Source of the DNA: Hymenoscyphus infarciens
Taxonomy: Eukaryota > Ascomycota > Leotiomycetes > Helotiales > Helotiaceae
Length of the DNA: 64,000 nucleotides
Direction of reading: 5' to 3'
NCBI GenBank assembly: GCA_001414345.1
Contig: LLCB01000008.1
Span: 596,097-660,096, forward strand
Below, in pieces: positions 37,700 through 47,969 of this stretch (the first letter of the stretch is position 1; each line of letters opens with the position of its first letter). The notes below the pieces were generated by a model that searched no databases, was not told where the DNA came from, and saw only the letters and a list, made by a program, of their open reading frames with translations. A program made the translations under genes and the position numbers.

Positions 37700-38849
37700 A
37701 TGGAGACTATCACTATACTCCTACTTGTTGCGTTCTGTGTTTCTATGTTCATCAAAAGTATATACACACAAACATCACGGCAATGGTGGCAAGAGCGAAT
37801 GCCACGTCGATTGTCCGTATCTTCAAGACCAGCACCTTCATCACCGATAGATGAAAAGGGGATACCCCTCAAAGATACCCCAGAATACGTTTTCCCTGCT
37901 CTTACGCCCACGACGGCTGCGAAGACTTCTATGGGACTTAGACGGCTGGAGGCGTCGAATTGGCTGCCTATTGACTCCAGACTTCACAAATCCGAACATG
38001 CCCTCCGAAGTTCTTTACTATCAACTCATCACCCCAATGTCGTTCAATGTCTCCCAGGCTCCGAGCAAGCCTGCCACGAAGTCTTAGACTTAGTGACAGC
38101 CTTCCTGGTTGCGAGATATCCCAACGACTTTACAATAACAACCACACCAGCTGGTCGAACAATTCGCAACCACCTCACAAACGAAAACTTCCTCATCGAC
38201 TCAACATGTACCAACCCTCTCGAGGTTGCAGCAAGACTAGCAATGGAAGACTTCAACATCCTCATCAAAAACCCCGAAACAGAAGAATACCACCTCATGG
38301 CTTCAGTTACCCTCTTCCCCGCTGGTTGGAAATTACAGGAGAGGATTGGAACAAGCATGGCGAACCTCCACAAACCCGTTCCCGAATGGAAAAAGAATTT
38401 AGGTGGAAGTGTGAATAGGTCCGTTCCCCTCGTATCCTCTTATGTATGCTTTTACTAATTCTAAAAATAGATATTTCGACCATCTCAACCCCCGCACCTC
38501 CATGGAACGCCAAAATCTCTTCATCCAATCCACCCCTCATCTCTTTGTTGATGAACCGGAAGTTCCTCCTTCGTCTTCCCAACCTGCTATCCGACCCGAA
38601 GACCTGTTTGTGAGAAGAGAAAGACAGACCTTTAGGAGGTTGGAGCGAAGTGGTGCTGTACTTTTTACTGTTAGGACTTATATGCAAAGACTTGTTGATG
38701 TTAAAGGGAGTGAGGAAGTTGCGTTGAGACAGCAGATTGGGGCACTGGATCGAGTGGTTAAAGAATACAAAGGGGGTCCTGTTTGGGGAGAGGCTTTTGA
38801 GGGGTGGTGTCGGGGGAGGGATGCGGTTTCGGAGAAGCAGGAGAGTTGA
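37700..38849 (+). CDS. DUF3445 / heme-dependent oxidative N-demethylase-like protein, membrane-anchored
   Basis: Two exons (37700-38418 and 38471-38849) around a 52-bp intron give 365 residues. I start at 37700 because the ATG has a good context (CAAAATGG) and opens directly into a hydrophobic anchor (residues 4-22). An in-frame ATG at 37625 would put polar residues before it. The body matches DUF3445 (PF11927): NWLPIDSRLHKSE, the run AARLAMEDFNILIK, FPAGWKLQERIG followed by LHKPVPEW, and after the intron YFDHLNP. Bacterial relatives include a heme-dependent oxidative N-demethylase. The fungal proteins are uncharacterised, so function is only a family guess. Confidence 0.85.
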
Positions 38850-39513
38850 GGAAATGTGAATTTTTCGTTTTCGTTGTGCTTTTTAGCGTAATGCATTGGA
38901 GCTTACAGAGGACCTGCGACGGTTGGTTGGGAAATTGGAAAACGGGAAATTGCTTTCTCGCGATAGGAATTTTCTTGTACATTAAAAGCAGTCGATGCAA
39001 CCACCACCACTTGTTGAAAAGTTGTAAGATCTGATAGACGTTCTCAGGGCCGCCCTTGGGATGTATTAGAATTTTGATTATAATTTTACGGCGTTATTTG
39101 GCTACATGATATGTTGTCCGTGCCTGTGCCTCGAATCGGCTCAAGGTGTTTTTCTTACCTGTACAGCCCGATCAAATGTTCAAAAATTCTAGTTAGTGTA
39201 AGATTGCTCTCAAATCCTAACGTCAAACCTAAATCCCCACGTAGCTACTTCACTTTCTTTCTTTAGAACACCATCAGCTCACTTTTACCCTTGTTAGTTC
39301 CCTCTTCGGGTAAGAAAAACCGTGCCGATTTGAGGCACACTAGCTTTACCTCGATGTAGCCATAGCCACTTGTTGAAACGCTTTAAGACTTGAGACGCTT
39401 CTTTGAGTTGGCTTTGAGGATCGATTATAATTTTTGTTATATCTTTGCGATTTTTTTTGCCCTCGTGATACGCTATGACATATTTTAAAGAGTGAGCTTT
39501 TGGTCGGTAGGTA
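38850..39513. other. Intergenic ending at a transposon terminus
   Basis: No gene is seen. Around 39297-39345 a stretch with AAGAAAAACCGTGC and TTTGAGGCA resembles the terminal repeat of the MITE at 46049-46527, suggesting a second degraded end of that family. Confidence 0.45.
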
Positions 39514-39960
39514 CGGCATCTCGTACGTACCAAAAGTCGGAAACAACTAAATCGCAAATAGCAAATCGTAAATCGTAAATCGTAAATCGTAAAGCTTAGA
39601 TTAATAAGTATATAGCTCTTTAGAGCTAAATTATAAATCGCAAATTATAAATTAATAAACGTAGATTTTTTAGAAGCTATTTAGATATAAATTAAAATGT
39701 TTAAATTAGTAATCTTAAAGCTTAAAGTAAGAGTATTTGTAATACTTAAATTATAAGGCTTAAATTATAAAATTTAAGTATAAGTAGAGGTAGAAAGTAG
39801 AAGGTAATATAGTATATATATGTCTATTAAATATATATATATTATAATCACTTAATACTTACTCTCTATTAATATATACTACCTAGTACTATGCTAAATA
39901 TAAGTGTTATATAACTTTAAATCTATTATCTAAAATATTATAAATTATTAAAAGTAATAT
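39514..39960. mobile_element. Remnant of heptamer-repeat MITE family, left end, RIP-altered body
   Basis: After a TA, the left end reads CGGCATCTCGTACG and then ACCAAAAGTCGG. It is followed by AACTAAATCGCAAAT and repeated AAATCGT heptamers (39553-39592). This matches the left end of the element at 42896. The interior is AT-rich. No matching right end is found. The block runs into an LTR fragment at 39955. Confidence 0.65.
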
Positions 39961-40012
39961 ATTGTAATAGCACGCCATCCTGAATTGTCATATAACAGCA
40001 CGCTATCCTGGT
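39955..40012. repeat. LTR fragment of the gypsy family (start, duplicated)
   Basis: The sequence TGTAATAGCACGCCATCCTG corresponds to the start of the copy B LTR at 47970 (TATAATAGTACGCTATCC) but with less RIP. The phrase AGCACGC(C/T)ATCCTG occurs twice here, 34-35 bp apart. Confidence 0.6.
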
Positions 40013-40059
40013 CTAGCCGTCAATTCCGAGGTATCACCAAACTCCACCTCGCTTCGCAT

Positions 40060-40278
40060 ATGTCAATAGAAGCAGAAATTGGCCGACTACGTCTTTCTCC
40101 CGCACAGTCCGAACCCAAAGAAGCTTGGCCCGGTATCCAAGATGAGGTTACGCCTACTGAACTAGCATCCGCACCGCTATTGGAAGACATCGAATCTATT
40201 GATATGATTGCGTCACGCTACGAATCCGATCGTTTTTCCGAGTTCCACCCATCCTTTCTGTCACGGTTTCGCCAGTAG
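40060..40278 (+). other. Coding-like fragment, 72 codons, unknown
   Basis: This frame starts MSIEAEIGRLRLSPAQSE and ends FLSRFRQ with balanced, acidic composition, unlike the neighbouring AT blocks. No domain is recognised. It lies beside other gene relics and is probably part of a decayed gene. Confidence 0.35.
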
Positions 40279-40329
40279 GAATGAAGATTTTCAGGAAGAG
40301 AATCTATTTCTTGATACAGAGCTTGCTCT

Positions 40330-40519
40330 CTATCTAGAAGCAAACGAGTCCCTCTTGAGATACTTCTTCTCTACCTTTTCATGGTAAATTGTATTGTCCG
40401 ACACTTTCTGGAATTCAAAGGTGTCATTCCCGCAGGCTACAATGATCCGAAATTCCCCTAGCGGTCCTCTGAACTCATGCTTGACTATCCACACAGTTTC
40501 TCCTATTTCTAGTGGAAAC
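40330..40519 (-). pseudogene. Decayed small ORF fragment (unknown fungal domain)
   Basis: The minus strand is open here with coding-like text, such as ETVWIVKHEFRGPLGEF and HEKVEKKYLKRD, up to a TAG at 40330-40332. Upstream of it the frame breaks. The pattern of a tryptophan-containing beta strand followed by GP recalls small domains found in fungal repeats-and-HET loci, but I cannot name it. Confidence 0.3.
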
Positions 40520-40789
40520 TAGGTATGCTTTAGTATCTTTGACGACAATTCTCGAATAATGAAAAGCACATACTTCCGCGATATTCGAATATTTATTAAC
40601 ATATGTTCTATCTCCTCCCTCATCCGTTACTACTTTAGACTGAATTACGAAAGTATAAGCTTCTATATAATGAGAAGATTGAGTCTACAAACCTGGGTAT
40701 CGTCTACTTTTTTAGTAGTACCGCTCATTATGGCGAATTTATCTTTTGTTGCTGCTAGGGAAGTTCGTCTGCCTAACAGAGCGGGTTGA

Positions 40790-41079
40790 CATGCCTTAAA
40801 ATACTAAGGTGGTGGGGGCTCTAGTGGCTGATCACCCGCCCCCCGCCCGGCACGGCACTGATGCCCAACCTCTCGCTTAAGGGCTCAGGTGTTCGCCCGG
40901 CATACCGGCCCAAACAAGCCACAATTGCATGCATCTTGATAGCCTTGTTGAAGAATATTTATAATGCTTTCTCTATCCACTTCTAAAGTCAAACCATCTT
41001 TGTGTTTTATACACAGACTTGTTACAAGTATTTCGGTCTTTCAGTTGACTTTAGAGGGCTCATTTTTCCCCCTCTCGTT
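40790..41079. other. GC-rich patch without a gene
   Basis: About 40805-40915 is markedly C/G-rich (runs such as CACCCGCCCCCCGCCCGG) between AT-richer neighbours. No frame or RNA fold that I recognise explains it. It may be a fragment of an un-RIPped repeat. Confidence 0.4.
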
Positions 41080-42110
41080 ATGGAAGTTCCTTTGCATCCC
41101 TCTCAGAAATCCAGACGTAAGAACAGCCCCGTGGATTCTGAAAAAAACTCGAGTTTAACAAACATAGTTGAGAATTACCAGCAAGGCTATCCACGACTAG
41201 CTGCATTCCTTAATATCGATAGGAATTTCAGTATTCTGAAACGATACGATAATCTACACATGCGAGTTTTGCTCGAGCAACAAGACCGATTGCGAGACCT
41301 GGAGAATCAACTAAATCATATAGATGATACAGAAAGAATACAGTTGAATAGAAGTAGTTACAGGTAAGACAAGAACCAATTACGTCGAGAGTTGTTGAAA
41401 GAAATCAAATCAGAGCTAAATTCATATAGTAGGTTGTTGTAATCGCTGACGAGGAGAATGAAAATGTTAATTGCAGGCAGACCAGAGCATCGTTGCGTTC
41501 AATACGCTCCTCCTGATTCCTCGGGCACAGAACAAACACATGGAGAGCATCGCAAATTGGGTAAATGGTAATAAACCAATTGTTCGATCTGAGAGTTCTT
41601 ACTACTTGAACAACGGAAATGAAGACGATTTTATGGCTGTGGGTTCGCATCCTACTGAGCCAGACGGTATTGAGAGTCTGTTAGATTCCTCGCTGAGATA
41701 CTTCCCGGCTTTGGCTGATTGGGTTAGTTTCAATCTCGTACAACACCCCGGATGCCTCATGAACTAACAGCGTAGAAAGATTCGCTCAAAAGAGGTACTG
41801 GAAAAAATTCGCTTGGAGTCGCAATAACTAATAACACTTACGAAGATCAAAACCAATGATGCAAATATTATTTTGATCCCGCCCGAGGTGTTGCGTATAG
41901 TTGGTAGTCGTGTTCTCGCTTTTGCTGTACCGATGTGGCTTATTATTCCTAGAATAATACTTTATACCACTTCAAATGAGTGGGGACGGGCAGTTGTTTT
42001 CTCGTTATTTGTTTTTGGTGCTTCTTAGGTAATATTGTTCGTGGCGAGCCCGATAAAATTCAATCTCATGATTGCTGTAGTAACGTGAATACTTTACCTT
42101 CTTGTTACTA
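41080..42110 (+). pseudogene. DUF6594 family membrane protein, pseudogene
   Basis: From the ATG at 41080 the frame reads into the DUF6594 pattern GYPRLAAFLNIDRNF, then LLEQQDRLRDLENQLNHID, and breaks at a TAA after NRSSYR (41364-41366). Family text resumes: a Lys/Glu-rich helix to about 41440, then SIANWVNGNKPIVR (41540-41590) on an exon beginning near 41478. The C-terminal membrane part follows (41880-42110: PMWLIIPRIILY, EWGRAVVFSLFVFG). In-frame TAG (42027) and TGA (42087) codons sit where tryptophan or glutamine would fit. These stops fit C-to-T changes of the RIP type. The family is common in fungi, membrane-associated and of unknown function. The gene is not functional as read. Confidence 0.65.
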
Positions 42111-43138
42111 GAGAAATACATCTAATCCGTTGATAGTTATGGCGCAGTTCTTAGGGCTTTCTTGTCAAATAGGAGTTCATGAAAGGGAAACTTTGCATCA
42201 AGAACTATATTCCTTTACGCCTATTCGAAGGCCTTTCCTAGTAACAATAATGCAGCTCTTTGAGTACTTCTGTACGAACGATATTCTGGTACTGCCATTC
42301 CTCAAGACCGTATACAACTCTCTGATCAAGACATCTCCGTATCGCTGTAGCATAGTGAGTTCCCATACAATGCTCCGCGTAGAACAAACATGAACCAAGC
42401 AGAAACTGGCGCAGCTCTTCGGGGCTCTTGACGGAGAGAGGACTTATTTTTTTTGAACCTAATCTCATGTCTATGATTAACTTCCATCGCCCAATCTCAA
42501 TTAAAAGTATTCCCTTCATACTAGTTAGTAACTATACGTATATGAACACAATTAGACTTACCAAAGCATAGAGATCGTGATGACGTTCAAATCTCGCAGG
42601 GTATCCCCATCTATCAGAATGCCGGTATACATTATCTTTCATTGAAAAGTCGGCCGAGGCACGGGTTTCGGCCTCTGTTGGCCTGGAGCAGTCAAAACCA
42701 ACTAGGTACGGGTCTTCCAACTCGTAGTTTTGGTGCGGTACTTTCGTTTGGTCCACTGTCGAGCTTCGAGCAAAAAGGAGAATATTTCCGCTTCTGACTC
42801 CCTTGTGAAGCCACCCTACGGAATGAAGGTCGAGCAACGCAATACACAATTTTTTTGCCATTCGCAATCTACAATCTAATGGCATAGTCATACTACGGCA
42901 TCCTGAATACACCAAAAAGTCGGATTGACTAAATCGCAAATAGGAAATCGTAAATCGTAAAATGTTACTTTCTATAAGTATAAAAGAGAATAATTTCTAA
43001 TTTAAATTCCCCCTCTCTAAATTTAGATTAGATAGTCTTAACTATAGTAACTATCACGTGTATAGTAGTAATATTACCCCCTCGCTATCGTCTCCTTACT
43101 ATTATATCGCATTCTTCCTATTATTTCTAGATAAATAA

Positions 43139-43164
43139 GAAAGAGAGGGAGAGAGGGAGAGAGA

Positions 43165-43212
<48 letters not shown>

Positions 43213-43234
43213 GAGAGAGAGAGAGGGGGAGGGG
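43139..43234 (+). repeat. GA-rich microsatellite
   Basis: A purine run of mostly GA dinucleotides with GGGA interruptions lies inside the MITE. It pairs with the CT tract at about 43311-43364. Confidence 0.9.
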
Positions 43235-43310
43235 AGGAGAGGATCACATTATTTTTTTTCTAAATATTTTATCTAGATTTTTGGAAATACTTTGTAACTA
43301 TATTCTCGCT

Positions 43311-43315
43311 CTCTC

Positions 43316-43361
<46 letters not shown>

Positions 43362-43364
43362 TCT
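43311..43364 (+). repeat. CT-rich microsatellite, inverted relative to the GA tract
   Basis: This is a run of CT dinucleotides. With the GA tract about 80 bp upstream it forms a very stable inverted repeat. Confidence 0.9.
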
Positions 43365-45558
43365 TCTATACTTTTATATTTACATAATATACTAAAGAAA
43401 GAAAGAGTAGCGAGAGAGAGAGACTAAGAAGTAGCAAAATACTCTCTTACCTCTTAATAAAGGGCTTAGATAATATAATTATTAATTTCTACTTTAGCTC
43501 GACTTTGTAATTTACGATTTACGATTTACGATTTGCGATTTGCGATTTGCGATTTGCGATTTGCGATTTGCGATTTAGTCGATTCCGACTTTTTGGTGTA
43601 TCCAGGACGCCCTACATACCCACCTGAATCAGCTCAGAGAGAAGAATGAAACTGTGCCCTGATCTCCCTTCAGGTAATTGGAAAATAAACCCGTACCTCT
43701 CTCCATATAATCTTTCATGGAGGTACCCTTTGCCATGCAAAACTCTGAAAGTAGTAGGTTTGGGTTCGGAGTGAAGAGCCGATACCTGAGCTACCTGCTT
43801 GGAAATCTTCAATTTCTGTTCCCCGCTGATATCACCGTAATAGTGGTACTCAACTATGACTGGGGTGTTACTTTGCATTCCTGTCCGGAACCGTTGAGAT
43901 TCCGTAGCTGGCGACTCAAATGCCACACTTCTAATGTCTGAGACTGTATCGTTACCAAGCAGTTTCAACCTAAGGTTGATTTTGCTTCGAAGGTTCTCCG
44001 ATATAGCCACGTTCAATTTCTGTATTTCAAACAGGTTATCTGTGTTGAGCCCACCAATGCAATCTTCAATTGCCCTCACCAAAGCTGACGACTGTTGGAG
44101 AATATTTTGATTGATAAGTGTTGCTTCCTCCTCCGAAAGCTTTTCGGGTGCTGGTGAGACGATCGCCTCCTTCAAATCTCTTAACTTGCGGGTAACCTCC
44201 TCACGACCAGATTCGCCCAGGAAGTGTGAATCGTTTGAAGCGGTCGCCTTTGAGACGAGCTTTTCGCCCAATTGTGCCGCAGTGCCAGCTTCAGCAAGTT
44301 TCAACAACCGAATGTCCCTTATGGTAGTCGGTGAATCAATAGTGAGCCATCGATACAAAGATGGGAGACAGGTGGACGTTAGCGGTCTAAATGTTGATAT
44401 CTCCAGATGCCATGTTAGTGATTTTTGAAAGTCTTCCGGAAAAATCTCCAAGCTTTCGGTCTTTTTTAGGTGGATTAAAGGTCGAAGCTGTATTATCCCC
44501 CAGAATCCTTTTTTAACATGACATACAAGGGTTGACAACGTAAGCTCGATGCCTCTAGAACCATTCGTCGTTGAAGGTCAAGCAGTGTGACATAACCCTG
44601 CTCTTTCAGACAAGAAATCGTTTCCCGAATCAAGATTTTTGTAAAAGATGGCCAACGGGCTCCATTCCCATCTGGAGTCATTTGATCTTTGTTCGACGCA
44701 GCTAAAAACTCGAAGTTATATATCAAGTGAGAACGAACAGCAAAGCCTGCATAGCAACAGTCCAACAGCAATGCAACATCACACCCCGAGTTCAAGAGTA
44801 GAGGCTGGATTTCGGTCCATATCAGAGTTGGACCACCAGCAATGTCTCTGTATTCTAAATAAGCGATGTCTTTTAATAATACATGGACTGCCCTACCTTG
44901 CCCAGAGTAATCCATCCTCACAGCCCGAACCATGGCCGCCATAATGAACCAAAATCAATTTGTTTACCCCGCCGTATGTTTGAAGGAAGTCTCGGAAGGC
45001 TTCCAATAACCATTCGCCGGAAGTTTCAGGGGGTATGATACAGTAGTGACATCGGTAGTTAAATCGTTCGGAAAACATTCGACCAAGCTCTTCCGCGTCT
45101 CTCCCTGTTAGAACATCTACATCTTTCTAGTACATAAGAAAGACATTAACCTCAATATACCTCTGCAGACGTCTATTGCTATACTCTCCGATGCCTGATC
45201 CAAGCTCCGTTAAACGTTCAAGCTAAGAATCAAAAATTATACTTGCTGCCATCATGAAAAAAAAACAGACATGTCGGTACTAAGTAGTTTTAGAGGATTA
45301 CATACGGTGCGCGATACGCAGGTGCGAAGAGCCCCTCGGTTCCGTGGTTGATGTAGCAAGGTTCATTGGGTAGGAGAGTCACTAGTGGGAAAATAGATTT
45401 TGAGAACAAATTCACTGGTTTCACACACGCCATCCCTTCCCAGGCATGCTCCACCTCATAGGTGCCCAACACATTCACTAATAACGACGGCGGCGCTCCT
45501 CAACTTGACGCATTTTATCTTCATATTCCGCCCACAAACTAGTCACAAATGCCCATAG

Positions 45559-45907
45559 CTAAAAATCTGTTAGATTAGTGATTCCACATATAAGAAGTCG
45601 TCTATTAATTATTAGCGCTATTGCCCGAGCCATATCGGTGACCGCCTTCTGATTTTGCGCGTTAATCGTGGTCTAGATGCTCTTAGTCACAGTAGACTAT
45701 CTTTAGTTAACTTACCATGACCTCTAAGGCTACAGTGCTAATAACGGTGGACGCATCAACAGTAGCTAAAGATAAACCAGTCGAGGAACCGGAGCGAGCG
45801 GTAGAAGTGGGAGCTGTTGCCTCGCGTTCAATGTGGGAACCGAGATCGCTAGAGGTCAAAATACTCTCAACCTCCACCATAGTGATAGTCACAGAAGCGT
45901 AACTCAT
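45559..45907 (-). CDS. Small hypothetical protein next to the caspase-pseudokinase pseudogene
   Basis: Exon 1 (45907-45716) encodes 64 residues, MSYASVTITMVEVES followed by a Thr/Ser-rich stretch. It ends at a GTAAGT donor at 45715. Splicing to the CTAG acceptor (exon from 45672) continues TTINAQNQKAVTDMARA and reaches a stop at 45559, about 101 residues in all, with a short 43-bp intron. Just downstream another frame reads LWAFVTSLWAEYEDKMRQV, ending about 45480, which looks like the true C-terminal helix of the same protein and would need one more splice. No signal peptide and no known domain. The gene lies on the same strand, immediately upstream of the caspase pseudogene, and may itself be damaged. 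Confidence 0.4.
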
Positions 45908-46048
45908 GGTTCGGGTATTTCAGACTGGATTAGAAGGGATTTAGAGCTACGTGTGTTTGACTTTGTTTTTGGGTAGAAGGGGGTGCTCAAATATTAGGCA
46001 GTACAACTTCCTTTATACTATTAAGAAGTTGGGGTTCTATGTAGTGAC

Positions 46049-46527
46049 CTGGCTCTACGAGGAAGAAAAACCGTACGCTTTTAAGGCATAGGCCACCCTA
46101 CCTAAAGCCACCCCTTTTCCCCCCCTTTTATATTCTATATTCCTACCTATATTCTACTGATTTAGCCTATTTAAAAAGCCTAGAATTAAGCCCTCTATTT
46201 CTTATTAAGATAATAGCTTATACTATTAAGAGAATGTTCTATTTAAAGAGAACGAACATATAAGAGGAGAGTTATAACTAGTTCTTAGAAGTTTTTAATA
46301 TAATATTAAGCTAGAAGACAGTAAATTATATATATAAGAGGTTTACATATCGGTTTTATAAGTATAGTAAGCGTAAGAGATAAATAACATATTATTAGAT
46401 AGTAATTTACTATCTAATTTATATATAAAGTAATAAAAAGTTATAAATTAGAGATAAAAAGAGGTGGTTTTAGATAGGGTAGCCTATGCCTCAAAAGCGC
46501 ACGGTTTTTCTTCTCCGTAGAGCCTAG
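46049..46527. mobile_element. MITE with about 65-bp terminal inverted repeats
   Basis: The left end has GGCTCTACGAGGAAGAAAAA then CCGTACGCTTTTAAGGCATA. The right end, reversed, has GGCTCTACGGAGAAGAAAAA then CCGTGCGCTTTTGAGGCATA. The interior is AT-rich and non-coding. It sits just outside the gene island. Confidence 0.85.
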
Positions 46528-46592
46528 TAATAATATTTACACACCGTTCATACACCTTAGAGTCGTCTCGTGCGGAGAAATCACTGTAGCTT

Positions 46593-46935
46593 AATCCGGA
46601 ATCGATTATTTAGATATCAGTTCACCGTAGCGAGCAAGTGTGTAGCCTAGTATAGCTATAATTATTTGAGAGAGCGCATATACTACTTTTAAGAGAGTAG
46701 TATAACTTCTTAACGTAATACTCTTTTATTTTTATTAACTATTATATTATATTTATAAATTATATAGATTATAATCCTTTACTCTTTTTTAAATTAAAAA
46801 GGTATTATAAGTTATATTAGACTTACGTAGATATAAGTCTAATTATTTAGTATAGTAGCCGTAGTGTTTATGCTAGTGACCGTAGCGAACTAATACCTAA
46901 ATAATCGATTCTCTTAATCTAGCCGCTATATTAGC
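46593..46935. mobile_element. Second small inverted-repeat element
   Basis: The arms share AATCGATTATTTAG and a TAGTTC...CGTAGCG-like stretch at 46593-46650 and, reversed, 46865-46930. The spacer is AT-rich. It is likely a degraded MITE of another family. Confidence 0.6.
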
Positions 46936-47969
46936 TAGTCTAGTAACAAGCCAGGCTTATATAGTATAAGAAGCACTAGGATACGAATTTCTCAAGCCTT
47001 CTTCAAATAAAAATCAAATTCCAAAACCAAAGAAAATTGAGAGATAGTATTTAGATATCTTTAAAATGAAATTAAAACGAAACACGAGGTTATTAACAAT
47101 TTAACTAAATCATAACAAAGGCTATAAGAGTTTTCAACCTTAATCTCAATAGTAGATGATTAGGTTATTACTTACGGACCCCTCTACGCTATAATTGTTT
47201 ATAAGAGTTAATATATAGTTAAGTATATAGGTATTCTTAGGTTCTAGAATCTATATTTAATACTTAAATAGATAGTATAGAAGATAGAATAGAAGCTTAT
47301 ATTATAATAAGTAGCTAGTAGACTCGTTTTTAGAATATTTCATATAGTAGATATATCTTCTAAGTAGTACTAAATATACTCTATCTATTTATAAGTTATA
47401 TTATAAAGTCTTTATATTATTTACTAATAAAGTAATAATATTATTTAGAATTCTATAGTATAGGTCTAGTATACTAAGAGGCTCGCTTACTAGCTAGGCG
47501 AATATCTACGAACCTCTACTATAAATAGATATTATATAACTTATCTCTTCTTTTTAAAATCTACTTTATTATATTATAAAGTTATTATATAAATATTAAT
47601 TTAGTATAAAAGACTTATAATAAGACAAGTAATCTCTTAAGAGTTATAAATAATTATAATATACTATAAAAATTATATAACTTTATCTTTATTTTTAGAA
47701 AAAGTAAGACTAAGTATTTTATTAGCTCTTAGACTAGAAGAACTATTCTTCTTTAGATTAATTTTTTTCTACTAATAATTACTATATTATCGATTATAGT
47801 AAGTTACGAATTAAGCTTGAATTTACTTACTTTTTTTATAATCTAAGCTTTTTAAAAAAGTTCTTAATTTCCTCTCTTTTTAGATACTCTTTTATCTATT
47901 TATTAATAATAATATATATTAGTATACTCTAGATAATAGAAAACGTGAGCTCTATATATTCTTTATTAC
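46936..47969. other. AT-rich, RIP-like sequence; nothing recognised
   Basis: There are stops in all frames and TA-rich words throughout. A less degraded stretch at about 46975-47190 has normal composition but no coding frame. Confidence 0.5.

Larger units (their letters stand above)
42896..43612. mobile_element. 717-bp MITE-like element inserted in the caspase-pseudokinase gene
   Basis: The terminal inverted repeats are CGGCATCCTGAATACACC (left) and, reversed, GGGCGTCCTGGATACACC (right). Both continue AAAAAGTCGG, and an AACTAAATCGCAAAT-like stretch follows. They are flanked by TA on both sides (42894-42895, 43613-43614), the target duplication of Tc1/mariner/pogo transposons. Subterminal regions consist of 7-bp repeats (AAATCGT on the left, about ten TTTRCGA units at 43511-43577 on the right). 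The core has a GA-rich tract and an inverted CT-rich tract, so the entire element can fold back. It encodes nothing. Confidence 0.85.
42238..45478 (-). pseudogene. Caspase-like (C14) plus pseudokinase domain protein, disrupted
   Basis: Read on the minus strand, a possible first exon (45478 to about 45304, MNVLGTYEVEHAWEG) precedes the p20-like caspase domain. That domain has an FNYRCHYCII strand, the catalytic histidine in LVHYGGHGSG and the catalytic cysteine in ALLLDCCYAG. The two are joined by an intact 49-bp intron (44848-44896). A helical linker (44500-43900) follows, then a fungal kinase-like domain: ERYGFIFQLPEGRSG before 43620, then LHSVGWLHKGVRSGNIL and LVGFDCSRP in 42895-42560, with a last part (GILLIEIGRW) to 42238. 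The HRD Asp is absent, so it is a pseudokinase. Lesions are a TAG at 45127-45129 inside the first beta strand, a frameshift in a G run near 44503-44515, and a 717-bp MITE (42896-43612) in the kinase domain. The flanks do not restore one frame after its removal. Confidence 0.72.

Noticed and set aside
43511..43577. CRISPR-like short regular repeats
   Set aside because: The 7-bp units are contiguous without spacers and belong to a MITE end in a eukaryotic genome.
45093..45129. An intron removing the TAG in the caspase domain (donor GTATAT to acceptor ACTAG)
   Set aside because: It would be only about 35 bases, shorter than any intron in this window, and would delete the first strand of the fold.
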